A stretch of DNA of 64,000 nt from Marinilabiliales bacterium (lineage in GTDB: Bacteria > Bacteroidota > Bacteroidia > Bacteroidales > SZUA-534), in assembly GCA_003512955.1 (NCBI GenBank), contig DOTG01000011.1:1-64000 (forward strand), in the 5' to 3' direction. The position numbers and the translations under genes are program-made. The notes beneath the pieces are model-generated. The model had not been told where the DNA came from. It worked only from the letters and a program-made list of their open reading frames with translations, and did not search any database. This document shows, piece after piece, positions 15,689-25,338 of this stretch (position 1 is its first letter; the number at the start of each line of letters is the position of its first letter).

Positions 15689-16036
15689 ATGAAAACCTTA
15701 AAACCATTTTTAGTAGTAGCATTGATTTCCATTCTTTTTTCAGTGCAAGCAGTTGCCGGGTCAAAAACTTATTCGCATTTGCCTATTGGCTTAAAAAACT
15801 TTATTGAACAAGAGCTTCGGAACCCTGAGCAAAAAACCGGGAATGTTCTGGTAGGTAATGTGTACATCGAGTTTTTTGTTGATGAAGATTGCCAGATTCA
15901 GGTAGTTGGATTGAGTTCCAGCAATACGGGTTTGGGTGAATTTGTTAAAAACGAACTGATGCAATTGCCTTCGTTAAACATCAATTGCCCCAAAGGTGTT
16001 GTTTACGAAATAAAAGTCCGGTTGGCTTATACTTAA
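15689..16036 (+). CDS. Small secreted protein, possibly TonB-C-like fold
   Basis: A 115-residue protein with a signal peptide (MKTLKPFLVVALISILFSVQ, cleavage after about residue 24, AVAG). The mature domain of about 90 residues has a strand-helix-strand pattern: VLVGNVYIEFFVDEDCQIQV, GLGEFVKNELMQLP, VVYEIKVRL. This resembles the TonB C-terminal-like domains of small Bacteroidota periplasmic proteins. Two Cys may form a disulfide. It is followed by a strong terminator at 16074-16118, so it is probably monocistronic. Function unknown. Confidence 0.75.
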   Translation: MKTLKPFLVVALISILFSVQAVAGSKTYSHLPIGLKNFIEQELRNPEQKTGNVLVGNVYIEFFVDEDCQIQVVGLSSSNTGLGEFVKNELMQLPSLNINCPKGVVYEIKVRLAYT

Positions 16037-16073
16037 TAATCCAGGCTGGATAGATTATATTTTAGCTAAAAAA

Positions 16074-16118
16074 AACGCTGGTGAAACAAATTCAGTTTCA
16101 TCAGCGTTTTTATTTTTT
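16074..16118 (+). terminator. Rho-independent terminator after the small secreted protein
   Basis: AACGCTGGTGAAAC pairs with GTTTCATCAGCGTT (one mismatch) around a 7-nt loop and is followed by a T-rich run (TTTTATTTTTT). The A-run upstream means it could also act on the - strand gene that ends at 16164. Confidence 0.85.
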
Positions 16119-16163
16119 AAAATTACCTAACATTTCATACTGAAATCTTTTTTAGAAGACAAA

Positions 16164-16679
16164 TCAATCCTGACTTATACACAATGCGGATTGTGTAATC
16201 TTTTTATTTTTTTTCTTTTTAACTTCGTAATTAGCTGTTATATCATTTATTACTGCAGCTTTTATAAATACAATTCCAAATTTACCAATTTGCTGCATTT
16301 GCTCTTTTGTTATATAGTATGAAATAGCAAAAGAGGTCGCCACTTGATTTCCATTGACAAAAGAAACAGGAAGTGCTTCATTTGCTGAAACAAGTTCTAA
16401 AATTGATTCATCACCCAATTTAATAAATACTTTTGAACCGGCAGGAATGGCAAAATTATCTTCTCCTCCTCTGGCAAAACTTAATTCAAAACGCAGATCA
16501 TCATTTGCTCGATATAATGCCATTTTTGCCCACATATTAATGTTTATATAACTTCGTCTAACACGTTCTCCGGTAATTGGATCTTTCTTATCAAAATCTA
16601 ATTTACACTTTTGGGCTTGTGCTGGCATTATTAACATTATTGTCAAAACAAATAGCATACTAAATACTAACCTTTTCAT
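16164..16679 (-). CDS. Hypothetical secreted protein
   Basis: A 171-residue protein with a signal peptide (MKRLVFSMLFVLTIMLIMPA, ending QAQ at about residue 23). The mature part is a mixed strand protein with a Lys-rich stretch (VKKKKNKKI) near the C-terminus and one Cys at each end (QKCKLDF, ALCISQD). I do not recognise the family. It is convergent with the gene at 15689 and about 95 bp downstream of the M16 protease gene end, so it may be expressed on its own. Confidence 0.75.
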   Translation of the reverse strand: MKRLVFSMLFVLTIMLIMPAQAQKCKLDFDKKDPITGERVRRSYININMWAKMALYRANDDLRFELSFARGGEDNFAIPAGSKVFIKLGDESILELVSANEALPVSFVNGNQVATSFAISYYITKEQMQQIGKFGIVFIKAAVINDITANYEVKKKKNKKITQSALCISQD

Positions 16680-16772
16680 AATTTTTAAATTTTAATGGGT
16701 GTTTTTGTTTGTAAATATTGTTAAATATAATAATAAAATAGAATCGTAATCTGAATCTACTTAAAACAATCA

Positions 16773-19649
16773 CTATTTCTTAAAAATATCCTCAGGTTTT
16801 AATTCAACCACCTTACCATATTTGCTTAATTCCAGCATGTTAATCTGTTCTTTGTTGCCCACGATGGCAATTAACCATGGTTTCCCCTGGACATTATTTT
16901 TATAAAACTCCTCAATGCTTGAGAATTCTAATTTTAATAACTCCGGATACCTTATTTCACGTGGATCTTTGGTATAACCTTGTTGCATCCAGTTTGAAAC
17001 ACTCGATGATTTAGAACGGAACATGGGTTGTTGCGCATTAATGGAAAGCGTGAGGTTTTTTCGTACTTCGTCTATTCTTTCCGGCTTACGGGGCATTTCT
17101 TTTAGGATTGAAGTATATACATCAATGGCTTCGGTGGTTTTGTCGGCCTGGGTAGAGAGCCATCCGCTGAAGTAACCAGGTTTACTGAATAAAAACGAAG
17201 GACGGTAGGAACCCGATGAACCATAAGCCAGGGAGCGGAATTCCCGGATTTCCTGGAAAATGATGGACGCCATGGAACCATCCATGTATTCGTTAAAGCC
17301 AGCCATTTGGGTCCGGCTAGGCTCATCGTTCAACCCGCCCTGAACAAAAATGGAAATATGGCTTTGGATGGCTTTTTTATCGTTTACAAAAAGGATGGTG
17401 TTTTCGGTAACCGGGACACGATCGGGTTCAATTTTTCCAACTCCGGGTGTAAAGGTGCCATCAATTGGGAATTGCTTTATAAAGGTTGATGCAAAATCGG
17501 TAGCAGCCAATTTTCCACAATAGTGAACTTCAAAACCGTATCCGGTAATTTCCTTGGCTTTGCCAACCAATTGCTGAACCGTAAGCTTTTCAACCTCCTT
17601 TAAGCTGTAACGCTTTAAGTATTTTGAATCTTTTCCATAGAGCGCATATTCGCTTAGTGCACTGCTGGTTGTACTTATATCCTTTCCTTCAAATTTCTGT
17701 TCCATTTTCAGGTCCTGAACCAACTTTTTCAGATGCGGTTCTTCAACAGTTATGTTCTTGGTAAAATGGTGAAACAAGTCCAGAGTCATGTCCAGGTTTT
17801 CCTCCAGGCCACTGATGTTTATTGTAGTGGTGCTTTGGTCGGCAGAGGTTGAGAAGTCGCATCCCAATAACTGTAATTGTTTTTTGAAATCTTTTAAGGT
17901 GGTTCCTTCGGGCGACGCATATTCAAAAACCTTGATGGCTTGTTCTGCCAGTGGATCGTTATAGGTTCCTTTGCCAAAAACGAGTTTGAGGCTGAAAATT
18001 TGGTTGATGGGGTTGGGAGTGATGAATGCCTTTACATTCTTGTTGAGGTTCATTACTGCAACATCTTCCTCAAAATCGATAAATTTTGGAGCCATATCGA
18101 CGGTAGGCATCTGTTCAATTTTTTGTGCGTATTTCGATTTTTTGTCACCATTCATGCCAGGAACCGGTTTAAATGGGGGTTTTTCAATTTTGTCTTTTTT
18201 AGGGAACCCCATCCGGGAATGGAATGCTAAATAATTGGGGCCAAAATATTTATTGGCAATGGCTATTACTTGTTCTTTTGAAATTTTGTCAATTTTTTCA
18301 GATGCCGACAAATATTCTTCCCAGGTAACCCCGTACAAAAAGGCGTCCATAATGGCATAAGTCCGCCAGCGCATATCTTCGAGCCATTTTTCATATTGTT
18401 TTTTCATTTCAGTTTTTACCCCTCGGAATAGTTCATCGCTAAAGGTTCCTTTTTTGAGTGCCTCTAACTGAACATTAACCTCTTTTTCGGCACTGTTCAG
18501 CGACTGCCCGATTACTTTAGGTACAAAAAACACATAAGTCCCGCCCAGTTCGGTATGCAAGTCGTTCATCACCCCGGCATACATCAGCTTGTTTTCGTCG
18601 CGCAATTGATCGAGCAACCCGGTTCCGGCGCGGTTGCTTAAAAGGTTGGAACAAAGTTCTAAAGCCATTTCATCGGGATGGCTTTTGGGTACCGATTGAA
18701 AACCCAGGAACCCAACTTTTACAGGAGTGTATCTGCCCGAGAACTGTTCCCGGCCATTGAATGGTTTTTCGCTCAGGTTTAAGTCCGATGGTTTTTCGCC
18801 TGATCGCCATTTGCCAAATTTCTCTTCAATAATGGGTTTAATAAGGTCGGGATTAAAATCGCCGGCTAAAACCAAAGCCATGTTTTTAGCCACATAATAG
18901 GTATTAAAATAGGCCGCCATTTTACTAAGCGACGGGTTTTTTAAATGGTCCTTTGTTCCGATTATGGTTTGTTGGCCGTAAGGAGTCTGGCGGTAAAACT
19001 GTTTGGAAAATTCTTCAAACATGCGGCTCATGGGGTTATCGGCGTACATGTTTTTTTCTTCATAAACGGTTTCCAGCTCCGATTGGAACAAACGGAACAC
19101 GGGGTTTTCAAACCGGTGGCTATATACTTCGAGCCATTTTTCGACCTGGTTCGACGGAAAGCTGTTATAATAAACAATTGATTCGAAGCTTGTGCCGGCA
19201 TTTATACCAATACCTCCCATGCCGTTGAGGATTTTATCCACTTCGTTTGGAATGGCAAATTCAGCAGCTTTTATTGAAATGCGGTTGATCTGTTTTTGGA
19301 TTTCCAATCGGGCATTTTCATCAGCTGCGGTCGGTAATTGGTCGTAAAGTAAGGCAATACTATCCAGATATACCTTTTCCTGGGTGTAATCAATGGAGCC
19401 AATCTCGGGAGTTCCTTTAAACATGATGTGTTCAAAGTAATGCGCGATACCTGTGGCATCTTTTGGGTCGCGTTTAGCACCACCTTTTACAGCAACCATT
19501 CCGTGTATCATCGGCATGCTGTGATCGACATTTAAATACACAGTTAATCCATTGTTTAGCGTGTAAGTTTCAACGTGCAACGGGTTTTCTTGGCTGAAAA
19601 GCCACAAGCTTATGGCCAAAAAAGAGATTAATATGAATATCCTTTTCAT
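16773..19649 (-). CDS. M16-family zinc metalloprotease (pitrilysin-like), secreted
   Basis: A 958-residue protease with an N-terminal signal peptide (about residues 1-20, ending LWLFSQ). The inverted zinc motif HYFEH lies at residues 70-74, and the third zinc ligand is probably a Glu in ELETVYEEKNMY (about 190). Four M16 half-domains are present; the second pair lacks HxxEH, as is normal for the inactive half. The R/Y pair of the C-terminal part seems to be in EIREFRSLAYGSSGSYRP (about 800). It probably degrades peptides in the periplasm or at the outer surface. It is a stand-alone gene upstream of the secreted 16164 protein on the same strand. Confidence 0.95.
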   Translation of the reverse strand: MKRIFILISFLAISLWLFSQENPLHVETYTLNNGLTVYLNVDHSMPMIHGMVAVKGGAKRDPKDATGIAHYFEHIMFKGTPEIGSIDYTQEKVYLDSIALLYDQLPTAADENARLEIQKQINRISIKAAEFAIPNEVDKILNGMGGIGINAGTSFESIVYYNSFPSNQVEKWLEVYSHRFENPVFRLFQSELETVYEEKNMYADNPMSRMFEEFSKQFYRQTPYGQQTIIGTKDHLKNPSLSKMAAYFNTYYVAKNMALVLAGDFNPDLIKPIIEEKFGKWRSGEKPSDLNLSEKPFNGREQFSGRYTPVKVGFLGFQSVPKSHPDEMALELCSNLLSNRAGTGLLDQLRDENKLMYAGVMNDLHTELGGTYVFFVPKVIGQSLNSAEKEVNVQLEALKKGTFSDELFRGVKTEMKKQYEKWLEDMRWRTYAIMDAFLYGVTWEEYLSASEKIDKISKEQVIAIANKYFGPNYLAFHSRMGFPKKDKIEKPPFKPVPGMNGDKKSKYAQKIEQMPTVDMAPKFIDFEEDVAVMNLNKNVKAFITPNPINQIFSLKLVFGKGTYNDPLAEQAIKVFEYASPEGTTLKDFKKQLQLLGCDFSTSADQSTTTINISGLEENLDMTLDLFHHFTKNITVEEPHLKKLVQDLKMEQKFEGKDISTTSSALSEYALYGKDSKYLKRYSLKEVEKLTVQQLVGKAKEITGYGFEVHYCGKLAATDFASTFIKQFPIDGTFTPGVGKIEPDRVPVTENTILFVNDKKAIQSHISIFVQGGLNDEPSRTQMAGFNEYMDGSMASIIFQEIREFRSLAYGSSGSYRPSFLFSKPGYFSGWLSTQADKTTEAIDVYTSILKEMPRKPERIDEVRKNLTLSINAQQPMFRSKSSSVSNWMQQGYTKDPREIRYPELLKLEFSSIEEFYKNNVQGKPWLIAIVGNKEQINMLELSKYGKVVELKPEDIFKK

Positions 19650-19688
19650 AATGTGGAGAATTTTTTGGTTGAAAACAATTTAACGTAT

Positions 19689-19696
19689 CAAAAATA
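19689..19696 (-). promoter_or_regulatory. Possible promoter of the M16 protease gene
   Basis: CAAAAATA on the + strand reads TATTTTTG on the - strand, matching TAnnTTTG, 39 nt upstream of the start codon. No clear -33 element is visible. Confidence 0.35.
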
Positions 19697-19759
19697 AAAT
19701 AAATTGTTTGCTTGTGGAAATTTTATAAACTATTTGTTGGTAGGATAGGAAATAGAAAT

Positions 19760-22700
19760 TTAATCAGGGATGGTTTTAAGGGTAAAATAAAAGATACTGC
19801 CCACGCTTGGGACACTTTCGACATGAATGGTACCGCCATTTTTTTCGACAAATTCTTTGCAGAGCATCAACCCCAAGCCACTGCCTTTTTCGTTGTGGGT
19901 TCCTACAGAACTTTGGATGATTTGGTTATTGAAAAGATTTTTGAGTAATTCCGGGTAAATACCAACTCCGCTGTCCTTGATTGCAAATTCAATGTATTCT
20001 TCTTTATATTGGGAGAAAATTTCAACGGTGCCGAATTCATTGGTAAACTTGATAGCATTCATCAATAAATTCCGGAAGACGGTTTTTACCATGTTCACAT
20101 CGGCATAAACCGTGGTATTGGGTTCGGTTTTAATCAAAATGGTAATGCTCTTTTTATTTGCGATAGGTTTCGAAAGTTTTAATATCTCATTAATTACATC
20201 ATTGATAACAAAGATGGTTGGTTCATAAGTCATTAGGTTCATTTTGGTGCGCGACCAGTTCAAAAGGTTTTCCAATAAATCGAAGGTATTTTTAGCTGTT
20301 TCGGTCAGTGCCAATAGAATCCGTTGACGTTTTTGTTCATCATAGAATTCCGGGGCCGCCGTCAAGCTTTCCAACATACTTTTAAAATTGCCCATGGGGC
20401 TTCGCAAATCATGGGCAATAATGGAAAACATTTTGTCTTTATCGGCATTTATTTTTTCCAATTCTGCTTTTTGTTCGGCAAGTTTTTCGGCTTGACTTTC
20501 AATCTCTTGCTTTTGTTCTTCCAGTTCCCGGTTTTTTTGTGAAATTTCCGAAGTCCTCTTTTGTACTGTGAGTTCAAGTACCCGTTCCCGATATTTGAAT
20601 TGCCTGATACGATATAAATAAATACCGTAAACAAAAATAAACCCTCCCAGAAACAAGAGGACATAGAAAAGGTTGGTTTGGATGAATTTGGGTTTGATGT
20701 TAAAAGAAACCGCATCCCCTTTTTCATTCCAAATGCCATCGTTGTTTGATGCAATTACCCTAAAGGTATAATAACCCGGAGGTAGGTTGGTATAAGATAC
20801 TGAACGGTTATTTCCCGATTCGGTCCATTCTTCTTCGTAACCTACCAGTTGGTATTTGAATCGGTTTTTTTGAGGTTCGTGAAGGCTAAGAGCAGTAAAT
20901 TCAAAGGTCAGCCTGTTTTTTCCGGGATGGATGATGATGGGTTTGTGCAAATTGGCGGGTTTGTTATTTACAAACAGCGATTCAATCAACACGTTTGGTT
21001 TCAGGGTGTTTACCTGAAGGTGCATGGGGTTTATTTGAGCAATACCATCGATGGTAGGGAAAAGCAAACTTCCGTCGGAAGCTTTTAGCGATTGGCTTGT
21101 GGCATTGCATTCTTCCTGTGCCATTCCATCGTTTTGGTTGTATAAATAACTTTCAAAAGTTGGATTTTTCCCACTGATAAAATTAAGCAATGAGGCTTTG
21201 TTTATTTTAATGATTCCGGAAACGCAGGGGAGCCATAAGTTACCCGATTCATCTTCGAGGACATCGAATGGTGAATCGTCGGGCAAACCATTTTTAGAGT
21301 TTATATTAAAAATGACATCATTTTTGATGTAGGAAAGTCCACCATTCATGGCAATCCAGAAATTCTGATCTGAATCTTCATGAACATTGAATACGATATC
21401 GCTTGGCAAACCTCTGTTTTTATTCAGGATTTTATACACGGAGTCATTTTTAATATAATTCAACCCTCCATCGTTGGTGCCCACCAGGATGGTTCCTTCA
21501 TGCATTTCATCTATCGACATAATTAGCATGGAATTGAGGCCATTCTTAGCATCAATTAATGTAAGGCTGCCATCGGGTTTTATTTTAATGAGGCCGTTAT
21601 TCCGGGTCCCAATCCAAATATTTCCTTTTGAATCTTCAAAAGCAAGGCGGATTTTTGACGCCGGGAACCCATTGTCTGTGTGATAAAATACCTCTTTTCC
21701 AGAAGCTGTTTTTTTGAGCAATCCATCATAAGTGCTAATCCAGAGGTTTTCTTTGGAGTCTTTTAGGATGTGGCGGATTCTTTTCCCGAGCAACTTGTGT
21801 TGGGTGGCAAAAAGGGCTACCCCATCTTTGGTAATTAAGTCAATATCACCATTGTCGTAAGCAGCTAAATAACTCCCGAATTTGATTTCGCAGATAGCAT
21901 TTACGGCTTTACCCGACAACCCACTGTTTTGGTTGTGGTTGGTAAATTTTCCATCTTTAATCCGGGTTAATCCTCCTTTATAATTGGTAAGCCAAAGGTC
22001 ACCTTCATCATCAAAAATCAGGTCGTTGATAAAGCTGGGAGGCAACCCTTGAGAATCTTTAATAAGTTCGGACACCTGTTTGCCTTTCTTCAAGCGGATG
22101 ATTCCATTATTTGTACCTAACCAAGTGGAGCCATAACTGTCTTGGGTAATGGCATTGATGGTGGAAATATTTTGAGTAATAACAGGGGTGAATTTTTTAC
22201 AATCGTATTCGTACAACCCGTTGCTGGTGCCTAAAAGTAAGGTTTTTTCATTGGTAAAATATAGGCTGTATATCCATGTACTCTTGAGCCCATCGCTGGG
22301 GCCAAATTGCTTGAGTTCCCCATTTTTATAGATGAATAATCCTTCACCTAGGGTCCCAAAATAAATTTCACCATCACAACCTTCCACTATCGTTCGGACT
22401 TCAATATTATTTAAAGGCATAGAGAAAGAAAGGGTGGTAAACTTACCCTCTTTATATATAAACCAACCCTTGTCGGATGAGGCTCCATAAATGGCATTTC
22501 TATCATCGATGTAAATGGCACGATATAGGTGGACAAATCCTTCGCTGGTCCCGTGCGACTTGAACTCCTCATTTTTGTATGAAATCAACCCGTTTTCTTG
22601 AGTCGTAAACCAGAGGGTTCCCATGTTATCTTCTGAAATCCGCCCGGTGACGTTGCTTTCGAAGTTCCGGGTGGTTTTCTTGTTGTAAACAGTAAACCTC

Positions 22701-22930
22701 TGTCCGTCGAACTTTATTATTCCACTATAACCCGAAAGCCAGATATACCCTTCGGAAGATTGAAAGATATGGAGCAACGAGTTGGTTGGTAATCCATATT
22801 CAGTAGTCCAACGGTCAAAATTAAACTGGTTTAGTTTTTTATCAGGATCCAGTGAATAAGGAGGCGTTTCGGCCATAACAAGCAGACCAATCCCAAGGAA
22901 AAGGTTGAGAATGATGAATTTATTCCTCAT
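19760..22930 (-). CDS. Sensor histidine kinase with two-component-regulator propeller (Reg_prop) and Y_Y_Y domains
   Basis: A 1056-residue membrane kinase. After a signal/anchor (about 1-20) come about 12-14 Reg_prop beta-propeller repeats (about 40-650; GLPTNSLLHIFQSSEGYIWL, IWIGTRNNGLIKI). A Y_Y_Y domain follows (about 677-740), then one membrane span (about 755-775) and a coiled coil (785-835, QKRTSEISQKNRELEEQKQE). HisKA has the phospho-acceptor in SIIAHDLRSPMGNFKS (about 841), and HATPase spans about 940-1055 (NLLMNAIKFTN, DSGVGIYPELL, GSGLGLMLCKEF). Unlike the common hybrid type it ends after the ATPase domain, with no receiver or AraC domain, and no partner regulator lies next to it. 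The signal is probably a polysaccharide or envelope cue. Confidence 0.93.
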   Translation of the reverse strand: MRNKFIILNLFLGIGLLVMAETPPYSLDPDKKLNQFNFDRWTTEYGLPTNSLLHIFQSSEGYIWLSGYSGIIKFDGQRFTVYNKKTTRNFESNVTGRISEDNMGTLWFTTQENGLISYKNEEFKSHGTSEGFVHLYRAIYIDDRNAIYGASSDKGWFIYKEGKFTTLSFSMPLNNIEVRTIVEGCDGEIYFGTLGEGLFIYKNGELKQFGPSDGLKSTWIYSLYFTNEKTLLLGTSNGLYEYDCKKFTPVITQNISTINAITQDSYGSTWLGTNNGIIRLKKGKQVSELIKDSQGLPPSFINDLIFDDEGDLWLTNYKGGLTRIKDGKFTNHNQNSGLSGKAVNAICEIKFGSYLAAYDNGDIDLITKDGVALFATQHKLLGKRIRHILKDSKENLWISTYDGLLKKTASGKEVFYHTDNGFPASKIRLAFEDSKGNIWIGTRNNGLIKIKPDGSLTLIDAKNGLNSMLIMSIDEMHEGTILVGTNDGGLNYIKNDSVYKILNKNRGLPSDIVFNVHEDSDQNFWIAMNGGLSYIKNDVIFNINSKNGLPDDSPFDVLEDESGNLWLPCVSGIIKINKASLLNFISGKNPTFESYLYNQNDGMAQEECNATSQSLKASDGSLLFPTIDGIAQINPMHLQVNTLKPNVLIESLFVNNKPANLHKPIIIHPGKNRLTFEFTALSLHEPQKNRFKYQLVGYEEEWTESGNNRSVSYTNLPPGYYTFRVIASNNDGIWNEKGDAVSFNIKPKFIQTNLFYVLLFLGGFIFVYGIYLYRIRQFKYRERVLELTVQKRTSEISQKNRELEEQKQEIESQAEKLAEQKAELEKINADKDKMFSIIAHDLRSPMGNFKSMLESLTAAPEFYDEQKRQRILLALTETAKNTFDLLENLLNWSRTKMNLMTYEPTIFVINDVINEILKLSKPIANKKSITILIKTEPNTTVYADVNMVKTVFRNLLMNAIKFTNEFGTVEIFSQYKEEYIEFAIKDSGVGIYPELLKNLFNNQIIQSSVGTHNEKGSGLGLMLCKEFVEKNGGTIHVESVPSVGSIFYFTLKTIPD

Positions 22931-23083
22931 CAGTTTGTTTTATGTTAGAAATGTCTTGATGCAATATAGTTGATTTTATTTCAAAAGAAAAAATTGTGGA
23001 ACAATTTCTTTATGATGATGTTATATAACTATGACTCCTGCCCGGGAGTTCATCTCATTACACCGTTTTACACCCTAATCGTC

Positions 23084-23106
23084 AGCCCTGCTATCATTGC
23101 AGGGCT
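23084..23106. terminator. Hairpin after the EamA-type exporter gene
   Basis: AGCCCTGC and GCAGGGCT form a perfect 8-bp stem with a 7-nt loop, directly after the stop of the last gene of the long - strand run. On the + strand it is followed by TTTTT; on the - strand no T-run follows. It may end the - strand operon, a + strand transcript, or both. Confidence 0.6.
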
Positions 23107-23108
23107 TT

Positions 23109-24002
23109 TTAACTTGACTTCTTTTGACCGGCCATCCATTTGTCGATAAATATTGCAGCAATGATCAGCCCTAAACCCAATAAGGTAGTCAGGTAAATTT
23201 GTTCGTGTAAGATGAGGTAGATAAAGAATAATGACATAAACGGTGATAGAAATACAAAATTACTGATGGTGTCGGAACGGTCGGCTAATTTGAGCGCCAT
23301 AAGCCAGACAATAAAGGTGATCCCCATCTCGAAAACCCCGGAATATACTGCTGCTGACCAACCAATGATGGGGATATTTGCTGGGAGAGGAATAAGGAAA
23401 AGCAAGGGGACGGTTAATACCCAACCGGTACAAAAATTTAAGAATAGATTCAAACTTACATCTAAAACCGATTTTGTATTGATGATCCAAAAACTTGCCC
23501 AAATAACCGATGACCCTATTGCAAGCATCACCCCGAACGGTTGTGCTGGTTTCAATGGCCAAGGTTGGCCTTGCGAGGCAATGAAATACACACCCATAAA
23601 ACCTAATAAAAGGGTTGCCATACTTTTCAGTTTCAATTTCTGCCCCAGAAATGGGACCGAAAGCAATACCAACATAATAGGCCAGGTGTAATTTAATGCC
23701 TGAGCAATTTGTGCGGGTAAGATGGAATAGGCTTTAAAAAGAATCAAATAATATAAAAACGGATTTAAAAAACCACCGAAAACTGATAATTGAAGTTCCT
23801 TGCGGGTCAGTATTCTAAGGAGTTTCAGCTTTTTTTGTAGAAGTAAAGCCACAAAAGAGACCAATACAGCAATGGTAATTGTGATAAATACGAAATGGAT
23901 GTAATGAAAATGCGATAACCCGATTTTAAATGGAACAGCAACTGTACTCCATAAGAGTACGGAGAGCAAAGCAAAGAAGATAGCTTTGGAATTATTTTTC
24001 AT
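23109..24002 (-). CDS. EamA/DMT-family exporter
   Basis: A 297-residue, roughly ten-span membrane protein with two repeated EamA domains (about 8-145 and 155-290). Typical features are GGFLNPFLYYLILFKAYSIL, with the conserved N/P near the middle of the first half, and IIWASFWIINTKSVLDV at the start of the second. Members export amino acids, purines or other small metabolites across the inner membrane. It sits 25 nt downstream of the PS-10-type peptidase gene in a tight - strand cluster that also has a LysO-type lysine exporter, so amino-acid efflux is the likely role. The substrate is not shown by sequence. Confidence 0.9.
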   Translation of the reverse strand: MKNNSKAIFFALLSVLLWSTVAVPFKIGLSHFHYIHFVFITITIAVLVSFVALLLQKKLKLLRILTRKELQLSVFGGFLNPFLYYLILFKAYSILPAQIAQALNYTWPIMLVLLSVPFLGQKLKLKSMATLLLGFMGVYFIASQGQPWPLKPAQPFGVMLAIGSSVIWASFWIINTKSVLDVSLNLFLNFCTGWVLTVPLLFLIPLPANIPIIGWSAAVYSGVFEMGITFIVWLMALKLADRSDTISNFVFLSPFMSLFFIYLILHEQIYLTTLLGLGLIIAAIFIDKWMAGQKKSS

Positions 24003-24027
24003 TTTTGTTATATAAAGCAGGTAATGA

Positions 24028-25326
24028 TTAATCTGTAAAAGGATCGGTAATGGATACCTCCATCCAGTTTTCTAAGAGTGAATAAATATATTTTCTTTCT
24101 AAAGGGTTGAAATCTTTAATACGGGTACCATGATGTCCGTTGGGTAAGGTCATCCGGACCAAATTGTTGTTACCACTGGGCTCATAGGCTGTCGCGCTCC
24201 AGGTATCTAACCCGCCTACAATACACAGCATGTTTTTGGCATCGCCATCCAAATAGTTTTTTACCTGCTGCATGGCTTGGGGGTTAAACACAGGTTGTTT
24301 TCCCTCTGGGGCAGAAAAATCAAAAGTATAATCAGCAGTATCGCCCAAATACTTGCGGAATGGCTCTGTTTGGTAACCATACATGCCCATCTCTGTTAAA
24401 GCCGCCCAAAAGAAGGCCCGGTTGGCTTCCAATTCGTTAGCTTCGAAAAAGGTAAAGCCCGAAACCCGGTTCAGGTGGTAGAAAATATCATCAGTGGTGG
24501 ATTCTTTGCCAGGAATTTCATCCGGACGGAAAGCCCCCCATTGCCAAAAGGCAAAACTGTACTCCAGGATGGTGTACTGTAAAGCCATCTTGGTGCCCAT
24601 TTCAAAAGTCCAGGAATAGTCTTTGGCCTTTTGTTTCAGCATGCTTTCCAATTCATTAAAATGTTCAAAGCAAAGGCATTGAAAGTCATATACCCGTTCC
24701 CGATCCTGAGCGGTGCCAACCGAATTCAAAAACCGGTAGATTCTGGGATCTTCACGTTGGTAGTTGAGCGGAGCTACGTAGGCTACACTGGCTTTAACAT
24801 CACCGGGATAAAAGGTCCGGTGGTACATGGTAGCTTGTCCGCCTTTACTAATTCCGGTCGATATCCAATTTTGAGGATAAATAGTCTGTAGGGCTTCAAT
24901 GATTTTGTGCTGGTCGGTAGCAGCTTGCCAAATGGTAAGCTTTTCCCAAGGAACACTGTCGGGACGGCTGCTTTTGAAAAAACGGTGCTCAATATTCACC
25001 TGGTTGGCATTCAATAGCTGGGTCAATTCGTCCTGTTGGCCATTCCAGATTTGGTACCCTTCTAGAACGGCTACAACAGGCCGTTGCTTCCCCTGATGCG
25101 ATACAATCACCCGCTGGTTGAAGTGACCAAGTACCGGATTGTTGTGATCAAGCGGTTGCTCGAAATACACTTCGTATTGTTCGGCAAAATTAGCATCATA
25201 GGTAACCGCTTCTACAGACACCACGTTGGGTAACGAACGTAATTGTTCTATCAGGGTTTGGCTGCCAGCCTGGCATCCCGAAAGGATAAAAAGAAATAGA
25301 AACAGGTGATATATGTTGTGAATCAT
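24028..25326 (-). CDS. PS-10/S37-type serine peptidase lipoprotein
   Basis: A 432-residue predicted lipoprotein (lipobox LSGC, Cys at about residue 18). The alpha/beta-hydrolase core resembles the tripeptidyl aminopeptidase PS-10 (peptidase S37): EHRFFKSSRPD, WQAATDQHKIIEALQTIYP, and the nucleophile motif GISKGG with Ser at about 160. The acid and His are probably in GGLDTWSATA (about 380) and PNGHHGTRI (about 402). It should cut short peptides from the N-terminus of substrates at the outer or periplasmic surface. Its position between a lysine exporter and an EamA exporter suggests that peptide digestion and amino-acid balance are linked. Confidence 0.88.
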   Translation of the reverse strand: MIHNIYHLFLFLFILSGCQAGSQTLIEQLRSLPNVVSVEAVTYDANFAEQYEVYFEQPLDHNNPVLGHFNQRVIVSHQGKQRPVVAVLEGYQIWNGQQDELTQLLNANQVNIEHRFFKSSRPDSVPWEKLTIWQAATDQHKIIEALQTIYPQNWISTGISKGGQATMYHRTFYPGDVKASVAYVAPLNYQREDPRIYRFLNSVGTAQDRERVYDFQCLCFEHFNELESMLKQKAKDYSWTFEMGTKMALQYTILEYSFAFWQWGAFRPDEIPGKESTTDDIFYHLNRVSGFTFFEANELEANRAFFWAALTEMGMYGYQTEPFRKYLGDTADYTFDFSAPEGKQPVFNPQAMQQVKNYLDGDAKNMLCIVGGLDTWSATAYEPSGNNNLVRMTLPNGHHGTRIKDFNPLERKYIYSLLENWMEVSITDPFTD

Positions 25327-25338
25327 TTTTTTTAGAGA

